64,000 nt of DNA from Rubripirellula lacrimiformis (lineage in GTDB: Bacteria > Planctomycetota > Planctomycetia > Pirellulales > Pirellulaceae): positions 7,130,001 to 7,194,000 of the forward strand of contig NZ_CP036525.1 in NCBI RefSeq assembly GCF_007741535.1. The letters run 5' to 3'. The stretch's first letter is position 1. Each line of letters starts with the position of its first letter. Below, piece by piece: positions 56,690 to 64,000 of the stretch. Under the pieces are notes generated by a model. The model searched no databases. It was not told where the DNA came from and worked only from the letters and a program-made list of their open reading frames with translations. The position numbers were made by a program, and so were the translations under genes.

Positions 56690-57535
56690 ACACTGGTCGA
56701 GAGCGAAGCAAACCAATGTCGTGCTGAACCGGAATGGCTCGACTTATCATCGTCGTTGGACGGAGGAGTCTATGGACCTGTGCATGCGTGGAAATTCCAA
56801 ACGCGAGAACCGGGAGATCCCATTGGCGCCTAAGCAACTTGCTCAGGCCGGTCAGGGAACCACTCAGTGGGAAAGCCTGACATGAACGCTGGTGGGGAGT
56901 CAGACGACTTCGTAATACCGCCGAATCGGACGAACAACGCAGGCACTGAACCTGTTGCGGAGTCCGCCGAGGGAAGGGAGCCGGCAAAGAAGAACGCAGG
57001 TCAAGCCGACTCGCCCCGCGCACCGAAGCGGAAACATGGCAGGTCTTACGGTTTGGCAGGCGTGCGTGAGACAGCTCGGGCTCAGCCCGAGTTGAAGTTC
57101 ACGTCGCTGCTGCATCACGTCAACGGAGACTTACTAATGTCGCCCTTCTTCGACTTGAACAAGACCGCTGCGGTGGGCATCGACGAAGTGACGTGGCACG
57201 ACTACGAACTGGAGCTTGAAGAACGTATCGTCGATCTTCAGGGTCGTATTCATCGGGGAAGCTACCGAGCAAAACCATCAAAGAGAATCTACATTCCCAA
57301 ACCTGACGGGCGGCAACGTCCGATTGGTATCGCCTCGCTGGAGGACAAGATTGTCCAGAAATCGGCCGGTTGGATTTTGCAGTGTATTTACGAGCAGGGC
57401 TTTCTCGGATTCAGCTATGGCTTCCGGCCCGGCAAGAGCCAGCACAAAACGCTTGATGCGCTGAGTGTTGCCTCGACGAGCAAGAATGTGAGTTGGGTAC
57501 TGGACGCCGATGGGGAGGGCTCCTTCGATCACTCA
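56690..57535 (+). mobile_element. Group II intron, 3'-truncated
   Basis: The sequence upstream of the reverse-transcriptase ORF (about 56690-56881) has the layout of group II intron RNA leading into the ORF, including the hairpin around GTCAGGGAACC ... GAAAGCCTGAC. The ORF breaks off in the reverse-transcriptase domain, and domains V and VI are absent. The 5' boundary is estimated; it may start anywhere between the sigma-gene start and 56700. An immobile remnant. Confidence 0.75.
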
Positions 57536-57541
57536 TCTTGA
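56882..57541 (+). pseudogene. ltrA: Group II intron reverse transcriptase/maturase, truncated
   Basis: ATG 56882 opens 219 codons: an N-terminal segment (PVAESAEGREPAKKNAGQAD), then RT blocks 0-3 (SLLHHVNGDLLMSPFFDLNKTAAVGIDEVTW, YRAKPSKRIYIPKPDGRQRPIGIASLEDKIVQ, QGFLGFSYGFRPGKSQH, SWVLDADGEGSFD). Intact proteins of the class have about 400-470 residues and continue with the catalytic YADD; here the frame stops soon after block 3. DADGEG in place of the usual DADIxG also shows decay. Confidence 0.9.
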
Positions 57542-57792
57542 TGCCCCTTTCGACAACCCATTTTTTGCTGAAACGTCGTAACAATGGCCTGGAAGTCCGA
57601 GACGGTCTCTGGCGTATCGGGAAATAGGTAAGTTTCCTGGGTTATAGCCAATTGCGTCATCCTGGTTTCGCGACGGATCGGCGGAGCGATCCGCGACTTT
57701 GGAGTGGTTCCGATGTTGGGTGAGATGTTCGACACGAACGCGGATAGGTTTGTTGGTGAGCAGATGCATCCGCACCGAGCCCGATCGGTAAC

Positions 57793-57890
57793 TTGGAGGG
57801 GTGCAAAATCATCAGTCCTCCCAAACCGTCGCCATGGGGCGGGCGCGCTGTTGTGAGCGATCCCGATGGCCATCGGGTTGAGTTGACCAC
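57793..57890 (+). pseudogene. C-terminal remnant of a VOC/glyoxalase-family gene
   Basis: The translated segment ISPPKPSPWGGRAVVSDPDGHRVELT matches the typical end of vicinal-oxygen-chelate proteins (PWG-R-x-DPDGHxxEL). No N-terminal half exists upstream: the sequence back to the intron break (57542) instead shows only a 43-codon minus-strand frame (57529-57660) and nothing known. The open frame continues 3' antisense to the transposase remnant, which is fortuitous. Confidence 0.6.
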
Positions 57891-58173
57891 TCATGCGAGC
57901 AATGTTCGAAAAACTACTGGCGACTTGAGTTCGAAGCCACTGAACCCCAAAGCAATGGCCCCAGAGAACCAAATAGCCCGACCGCGTGTAGAGGACTGCT
58001 GCCTGCTGAAATCGGAATTCGCTGAGACCACGCACCCTGCCGAGACCGTCGTTGGGGTATTCAACGACCGCTACGACATCGATCCGGAGGAGGTGATTCA
58101 TCCCACGCAGTTCGATGGGCTTTCCGTCCTTCCCGCGTGCGATGCTCTTAAGGTTGAGAACGTCGCCAAACCA

Positions 58174-58743
58174 TCAACAATCGGCGATCGCGGATTGGTG
58201 CTTGCAAGGTTTCTTCGGGACGCGTCGCACCTGTGCCAGCAGTTCATCGGCACTACGAGAATCCTCCGACCAGTTCGTCACCAAGAAGAACCAACGCGGC
58301 ATCAAGTTCAACTGCCCCGTCTTGGAATCGGGCTGATCGACCACAACGAGGATCAAGCGTTGGGCGTGCGCCCAAGAGTCGACCTGGTAGGAACCAAGCT
58401 CAACGGTGTACTCGTAGCCGCCCGCCGGTGGTCGCCCCGGCGAACGGGCGATGTGTTGGGCTGCCAGCGTGTCGAGTTTCTTGTTCGTCTTCAGCCGTCC
58501 GACAAAACGCCTGTTTTTCGAGCTCAGTTCATCCATCACGCTGGGGATCGTGTAGCCCGCATCGAGTCGATAGTCAACGTGCTGGGCAATCGCGTGCGCG
58601 TGGGCATCGGTCTTGTCGACAAAGCGTCTCATGCCATTGGCGGTGTGAACTTGCACATTGCCACCCCATAGAGTGTCACGGAACTCCCAAAAGGGACCAG
58701 CGACGGGCGTTCGCACCCACCTCGAGAGGGGGCGGGAGTGCAA
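58174..58743 (-). pseudogene. IS1380-type transposase fragment
   Basis: The fragment carries the middle of an IS1380/DDE-group-1 transposase: VDYRLDAGYTIPSVMDELSSKNRRFVGRLKTNKKLDTLA, ELGSYQVDSWAHAQRLILVVVD, and MPRWFFLVTNWSEDSRSADELL. The N-terminal third and the C-terminal part after ADELL are missing or frameshifted, and no inverted ends are seen. Similarity begins near 58670 on the minus strand. A dead insertion-sequence remnant in a decayed 2-kb zone. Confidence 0.8.
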
Positions 58744-59859
58744 AAAGGGGGTAGGGGCCTATCGAAGACACTTGGGATCGACCGGAAAAAATGACGCCGA
58801 ACTCGCTCGTCCTACTCTTTGCTTTACCATGTTTGCTCACGCAACTTATCTTCACTGCCCTGAAGCTTCCTCATCTGCTGATGCCATGCCGGATGGCACG
58901 AACGCGCACACCAGTCCCGAAGATAGCTTTGCCAGAGCTCAGCAAGTGAGCGTTCGGCAATCACTTCGGCAGCCCCGATTTCCTGAAGGGTCTTGCCTTA
59001 CAGACTGACTGGATGGTTGCGCTTGCAAGCAATCCATGCTTGGATCCGTCGGCTGTTTAACAATTGCGAGAGAGAGGTCGTGAGCGTGCGGAGGCAGCGG
59101 AGTCCATCACGCTCTACAGTGTTGCTATAAGTCTCTGCTTCGCTGACCTCCAAAAAAACGTTCGAACTGGCCCCCCAGCAAAGCAACTTCCATTGCTGGT
59201 ACTGCGAGAGCTTTAGGCACGGCGGTCGCCAAGCTGATCCCATCCCGTATCGCCACGACCAACGAGCATGTCCGGAACAAATCGGTGCATACCGCAAGCG
59301 CGTGGAAGGCTTGCTGAACCTTTAATGCGTCGGATCGTGACTTAGTTCGACCAGGAATGCGAATACAAAGAAGCAAGAGCCGATATCGGAGCCCCTGGGA
59401 CTGCGTAAGCACTTTGAATCGAAATACTTTCGCACCGAAATTTTCTATCGCAAGGCTGTTCAGCTTTCTGCAAACGAACACCGCACTCCGTCATTGATTT
59501 TTTTGCAAATTTCCAAATGCAGTGAGCGGGTCAGCAACACTGGACCTTTCGTAGGTGGTAGTTTCACTCACTGCGGGCACTTGCAACTGGGGGGGGGCTT
59601 GAATGACGTGGCAACGAATTCAAACGGTTAGCCGAGGCTTTTCTTTCGGCAGATTTTCTCAAATCTGCTCTACACCAGCTCCATTCTGCGTGCTCCGTTC
59701 GCACCAAGAGACGCCAACATGCAGCGCGTTTCAACCTTCAGATCACCGCATTTCGCGCAACCGATACGCGAACACAGGCTTTCGATCATGGCCAGGACGT
59801 GGTGAGAACCACTCGCACAGAAACTCATTTTGTCGGCAAGGACGAGGTTAAGAGTAACA
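58744..59859. other. Gene-free region upstream of the giant beta-helix gene
   Basis: About 1.1 kb with no coding frame of convincing composition. The longest candidate (59125-59481, minus, 118 codons) has no recognisable motif. Base composition is AT-richer than the first 47 kb. GCAGTGAG near 59519 and CTCACTGC near 59572 form a short inverted repeat. It presumably holds the promoter and leader of the gene at 59860. Confidence 0.5.
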
Positions 59860-62800
59860 ATGCGTTTTCCCAACTTTTCAACAACATCCCAATCAAGAAA
59901 ATATCGCCGGGCGTCAACCCGAGCCATGCGCAAAGAGCGACTTCGCCGAATGATTTGCGAGACGCTTGAGTCGCGTCGGCTCCTCGCTGTCATATCTGAC
60001 TCGATCACGCTCGATGACAGTCACGACTCATTCTCGCCCGGCAGTTTTGTTGCAGTCGACGGACAAGGATATGAAGACACGTTGTTCGAGTCCGACGGGT
60101 TGAGCGGAACTATCTCTGCGGAATGGATCTCCGATCTACTTGAGGCAGGTGAGTACGAACTTTCTGCCACGTGGCATAGCCACAGCAGTTCGGCGACGGA
60201 TACGCCATTTTCTGTATTCGACGGGCAGGGTATCGCACTGGCTGGTCCCCTTGTTGTTGACCAGTCTGTATCACCCGACGATTTTTACCAGGATGGAGTT
60301 CACTGGGAGACGATTGGTCAATTTTCGGTCAGTTCGTCTCCGATCGTCATCGGCGTAGGGCATTCGTCCAGCAACGGACTCTCCAGCGCCGACGCAATCA
60401 TGCTTCGTCGAGTCGACCCTAGCAGCAGCACTCCCAGCAGCTCAGATGCGACAGTCTCCATTGAGGAGGATGCCGAATTTGTCTTCACTGCTTCCGATTT
60501 CCCTTTTTCAGATCCGGATACGGAAGATGACCTGCAGGCATTACAAATCGTATCCGTCGCACCACAGGGCACATTACTTGTTGGCACCGGTCAAGCCGTG
60601 CCAGGGCAGATCATCACTCGCGATGAACTTGATGCAGGGATGCTGCGTTTTCAACCTGCACTCAATGCGTCAGGCACGAACCATTCTTCGTTTGCGTTTC
60701 GAGTTTCTGACGGAACTAACTTTAGTGGCCAGGCCACGACGACCATAGACGTGACTGCGGTCAACGATGCGCCGGCGTCCAGTGGCAGCATTTTTTCGGT
60801 TCCCTATGCGGCGACTTCAGCAGCGATTGTCCCCTACGTGTTTCAGTCCACAGATTTCGGTTACTCCGATGTTGAAAGTGACGCGTTGGCTGGGATCCGA
60901 ATTGAGGCCTTGCCTGCGCGAGGACTGCTTTTCTTGCAACAGCAGCCGACTAATAGCATTGCGAAAGGAGCATTCATCTCCAAGCAATCGATCGACAATG
61001 GTGAGTTGCGATTCAAGCCAATGCCGGGGGATTTGGACGGTTCCTCTTCGCGAATCGCATTTCGCACCGACGATGGAAATTCGGAAAGTCGGGTCGAATG
61101 GATTGACTTTTCCATCACCCCGCCTGCTGGCGTGCCGATGACGGAAGATACGGAGGTTGTGCTCGCCAGCGACCTGCCTACATATGTGTTTCGTGACACG
61201 GATTTCAAATTCTATTCAGACAGCGGAAATCTCAGCTCCATTCGAATCGATAGCCTGCCGAATGCGAATGAGGGCGTTCTCTACTTAGACGGTGCTCTTC
61301 TGCAATCGGGCGATATCGTCTCATTCGCTGATGTTCAGGCAGGGCAGTTCGAGCTGCGACGGCCACATTTTGCGCCAAGCCCCTACACAAATTTCCCTCT
61401 TGACGCGTCTTTCCACTTCTCTGTCAGCGACGCTGTAAGCTTTGGACCGTCGAGCACGATGTTGCTGCATTACAGTGACTTTGCAACCGACGATGTCATC
61501 CCTGTAGGAATGCCCGTTGAGTCAGACTTAGGGCGATCTCTGGAGCAAGCAATCGCACTAGCAAAGGCACTGGGTCCGGAACGTAACACGATCGCAATCG
61601 ATATCGAAACGTCAACCATCGACGACATGTCCCTTTTACGGGAAACACTTGTGATCGACACAAACGTGGATATCGTCGGAGCGAGCGATCGAGTTGCGAT
61701 CCGCCCTCATGGGGATGATGCAAATGTTCCATTCTCGCTGATCCGAATCGAAAGTGGGATCGACGCGAGCCTGAAAAACCTTCAGATAACTGCAGGTTGG
61801 ACCGAGCTAGCCCCAGGTGCTGGAATTAGCAATCAGGGCACGCTTCGCCTGGAAGATGTCATCGTTGACGAAAACCACTCCAACGCTGCAGCGGGTGGCA
61901 TCTACAATTCGCCAGGAGCGAATCTCACCTTGGAGAGAACCACTGTAACAAACAATTCGAGTCTGTTGGGTGGCGGTGGAATCGAGAACCGCGGAGACCT
62001 GCTCCTTAACGCGAGCACGGTCGATAATAACATTGCCAATGGTAATGGCGGCGGTATCTACTCCTCAACTTCCACTGCGACCGTTTCCTTAATCAACACA
62101 ACGATTTCTGGAAACTCATCTCGGCGGGGCGGTGGCATCTTCAATCTTGGCGACTTGAATATTGCCAGTACAACCATCGTGAAGAACCAATCACTTGCTC
62201 GTGGCAGCGGCGTGGTTAACGAAGGCTACGCAGCAATCGCCAATACGATTCTGGCAGAGAACCGCGGTTATTCTGATGGCAATGGCGTATTCGTATCAAG
62301 CGGGCACAACCTCCTTGGAATCTCCACTGGCGCCAGCGGATTCCAGTCGACGCTGGGTGACCAAATTGGATACGGCGTCGCTATTGACCCGACCATTGGG
62401 CCCCTACAGGATAACGGAGGACCAACCCGAAGCCATGCATTGCTAGCTGGAAGCTCAGCGATTGACGCTGGATCCTTTACGTCCTCACTTTCTTTCGATC
62501 AACGAGGTGCGCGCCGGGTAATTGATGGCCCAGAGCCCTGGGCATTGAGCGACACGACGGCGGTGCAGGATATCGGGGCCTTCGAAATGGGGACGTTCTT
62601 TGTCAACGTCGACTTCGATGCTGTCGACACAACTTCGCGGGGCGACGGAGCGGTCGATGCAGACCCCAATACACCCGGCGACCAAGTGTCGTTCCGCGGT
62701 GCCGTACAGGAACTCAATGCACTTGGCGGCTATCTCAACGAAACCTCGATCGACGGAGCGGAGTTCCAGGCGATCATACAATTTTCGTTGGACAAAACCT

Positions 62801-64000
62801 ATCTCTCCATTGATGGCGATGAAGAAGACGGTGCAGCGACCGGAGACGTAGATGTCTTTGGAAATCTTCTAATCCTCAACGAGGCAGAATCCCGCCCCGA
62901 AGTGCAGGGGTTGCGATACGTGGAAGAGGTTGACTACTCAATCTGGGACAAGGAGTTTCGTGACCGGTTGCTGCATGTTCTGCCCGGGCAGCATTTGGTA
63001 TTGGACGGAATCGTGTTTAGCCAAGGACGCGCGGTCACTCTGCCAGATACACAAAACGCACCTTACTCCGGATATGGCGCCGGCATTTTCAACGAAAATG
63101 CAACACTGGAACTGCACAATACGCAGTTTCGCGAAAACGAAGCAGACTATTCGGGCGGCGCAATCTTTACGCTCGATGGCAGCACGACAATCGATACCCA
63201 GAGTCACATCTTCGCGAATCGAGCAATCATGGGTGCGGGGGTCTCGGCCATCGACTCAGCAACTGTCTTAACTGGACAGTCCCTCGTCGAATCGAATTAC
63301 ACGCTCAGTTCAGGTGGCGGTTTCTATATCGAAGGCGGGACCTTCGAAATGCGTGGTCAGAGCGAAATTCTCAACAACCGAATGTACTTTTATGAAGATC
63401 GGCCGTTTCTGTATCCATATGAAAGAATTGTCCCCGCCCCAATCCCAAGCCCCAGAGGCAATTCGGTCTACCTATCCGATGCAGTCGGATTGATTCACGA
63501 AGAATCGACCCTACGGCTTAACAACCAAAATGGCGTTGATTCTTACGAAGCAATGTCCGTTTTTATGGGGGGGCACATCTACAGCGACCATGAGCTAACG
63601 GTCATGGACTCCCTGTTTGATGGCAATATGCTCGCCTACTATGGCGGGTCAATCTACAACGCCGGAGAGTTGCGAGTAGAACGATCAACGCTGAAAGACA
63701 TCCAGTCATCGGCGGGAGGAATTTACAATGCAAACCATAGCTATTCTTACATCGCCGACACTCTTTTTGACAACAACACGATTAACATCGGCAATGGTGG
63801 TGTACTCGGTGGCGGTGCGGTACTTAACAACAATGGCAAAGTGGACTTCATTCGATCCGAAGTGCGTGGAGGCACATCTTGGATCGAAGCCGGAACGATC
63901 TGGAACCATGATTTAGATGCCGAATTCAACTTGATCGACAGCACGATCGCGGGAGCGAATGCAGGCTTCTTCAGCGGGACTGTCGGAAATGATTTCGGCA
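59860..64000 (+). CDS. Giant surface protein with cadherin-like and beta-helix domains (3' end beyond window)
   Basis: From ATG 59860 the frame is open for 1380 codons to the last base; no stop occurs. The N-terminus is basic and carries LESRRLLA (residues 36-43), the planctomycete surface-protein motif that usually ends the atypical leader. Cadherin-like units follow (EEDAEFVFTASDFPFSDPD, about 200-310, and a second near 315-420). A right-handed beta-helix comes next with repeats such as GGIYNSPGANLTLERTTVTNNSS (about 640-840). A choice-of-anchor-Q-like segment closes the first half (LQDNGGPTRSHALLAGSSAIDAG ... DIGAFE, 846-911). A second beta-helix (GGAIFTLDGS, GGSIYNAGEL) runs to the edge. 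Probable adhesin; composition is less GC-rich than the core genes. Confidence 0.9.
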   Translation, partial: MRFPNFSTTSQSRKYRRASTRAMRKERLRRMICETLESRRLLAVISDSITLDDSHDSFSPGSFVAVDGQGYEDTLFESDGLSGTISAEWISDLLEAGEYELSATWHSHSSSATDTPFSVFDGQGIALAGPLVVDQSVSPDDFYQDGVHWETIGQFSVSSSPIVIGVGHSSSNGLSSADAIMLRRVDPSSSTPSSSDATVSIEEDAEFVFTASDFPFSDPDTEDDLQALQIVSVAPQGTLLVGTGQAVPGQIITRDELDAGMLRFQPALNASGTNHSSFAFRVSDGTNFSGQATTTIDVTAVNDAPASSGSIFSVPYAATSAAIVPYVFQSTDFGYSDVESDALAGIRIEALPARGLLFLQQQPTNSIAKGAFISKQSIDNGELRFKPMPGDLDGSSSRIAFRTDDGNSESRVEWIDFSITPPAGVPMTEDTEVVLASDLPTYVFRDTDFKFYSDSGNLSSIRIDSLPNANEGVLYLDGALLQSGDIVSFADVQAGQFELRRPHFAPSPYTNFPLDASFHFSVSDAVSFGPSSTMLLHYSDFATDDVIPVGMPVESDLGRSLEQAIALAKALGPERNTIAIDIETSTIDDMSLLRETLVIDTNVDIVGASDRVAIRPHGDDANVPFSLIRIESGIDASLKNLQITAGWTELAPGAGISNQGTLRLEDVIVDENHSNAAAGGIYNSPGANLTLERTTVTNNSSLLGGGGIENRGDLLLNASTVDNNIANGNGGGIYSSTSTATVSLINTTISGNSSRRGGGIFNLGDLNIASTTIVKNQSLARGSGVVNEGYAAIANTILAENRGYSDGNGVFVSSGHNLLGISTGASGFQSTLGDQIGYGVAIDPTIGPLQDNGGPTRSHALLAGSSAIDAGSFTSSLSFDQRGARRVIDGPEPWALSDTTAVQDIGAFEMGTFFVNVDFDAVDTTSRGDGAVDADPNTPGDQVSFRGAVQELNALGGYLNETSIDGAEFQAIIQFSLDKTYLSIDGDEEDGAATGDVDVFGNLLILNEAESRPEVQGLRYVEEVDYSIWDKEFRDRLLHVLPGQHLVLDGIVFSQGRAVTLPDTQNAPYSGYGAGIFNENATLELHNTQFRENEADYSGGAIFTLDGSTTIDTQSHIFANRAIMGAGVSAIDSATVLTGQSLVESNYTLSSGGGFYIEGGTFEMRGQSEILNNRMYFYEDRPFLYPYERIVPAPIPSPRGNSVYLSDAVGLIHEESTLRLNNQNGVDSYEAMSVFMGGHIYSDHELTVMDSLFDGNMLAYYGGSIYNAGELRVERSTLKDIQSSAGGIYNANHSYSYIADTLFDNNTINIGNGGVLGGGAVLNNNGKVDFIRSEVRGGTSWIEAGTIWNHDLDAEFNLIDSTIAGANAGFFSGTVGNDFG

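Noticed and set aside
57793-58671. 292-codon plus-strand frame
   Set aside because: Only its first 33 codons look like protein (VOC tail); the rest is antisense to the IS1380-type fragment.
59125-59481. 118-codon minus-strand frame in the gap before the giant gene
   Set aside because: No motif, no clear ribosome-binding site and no supporting context; left as unassigned intergenic sequence.

Overview
The window is very probably from a planctomycete of the family Pirellulaceae (Rhodopirellula-like). The signs are: secreted proteins of planctomycete type, including a giant beta-helix protein with the N-terminal LESRRLLA motif; a PEP-CTERM protein; a kinase fused to a formylglycine-enzyme-like domain beside an ECF sigma gene; a 1230-residue SecA; a CHAT/TPR-like protein; genes that are mostly not in long operons; and many small intergenic repeats. 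Two genes are cut by the window edges: a C-terminal fragment at 2-118 and an ORF that stays open from 59860 to the last base. These family and taxon assignments come from reading motifs, not from database searches.

Layout. 0-9 kb: RidA-like protein, secreted proteins, an ECF-like sigma factor and a large secreted CHAT-like protein. 9.5-20.5 kb: secA, the Kdo transferase waaA, secreted Spy-like, fasciclin and lone secretin-like proteins, a 3-methyladenine glycosylase and an amidohydrolase. 20.6-22.6 kb: a three-gene unit (sigma factor, probable anti-sigma, secreted protein) joined by two ATGA overlaps. 22.9-27.7 kb: a pteridine-reductase-like SDR, a UbiD decarboxylase and pepA. 27.7-33.6 kb: a Tad/Flp pilus locus on the minus strand (flp, a 36-residue membrane peptide, prepilin peptidase, cpaB, cpaC, cpaE/tadZ). 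Its leader contains a convincing GEMM-I (cyclic-di-GMP) riboswitch behind a TTGACA promoter. 34.5-46.7 kb: gyrB, rnhA, a DinB-domain secreted protein, an ion transporter coupled to a universal-stress protein, a von Willebrand-type membrane protein, an SseB-like protein and recQ.

47.4-64 kb is accessory in character. tRNA-Ala(GGC) and its terminator start a 4.2-kb segment bounded by 77-bp direct repeats (47525-47601 and 51793-51869). The segment holds a transmembrane Ser/Thr kinase, a TlpA-like thioredoxin and an exact-period 850-bp tandem duplication. Beyond it lie a PEP-CTERM protein, the kinase/FGE-like/BTRD protein with its sigma factor, a graveyard of truncated mobile elements (group II intron reverse transcriptase, VOC fragment, IS1380-type transposase), and the giant adhesin-like gene.

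How the parts may work together: the Tad locus is probably switched by c-di-GMP, linking the motile-to-attached transition to pilus assembly. The sigma, anti-sigma and kinase genes suggest surface signalling, and the CpaC, PEP-CTERM and giant beta-helix proteins are surface or exported products. Several dispersed repeats link distant intergenic regions: a MITE-like 116-bp element in three copies, a 30-bp motif, and hairpin-forming arrays.
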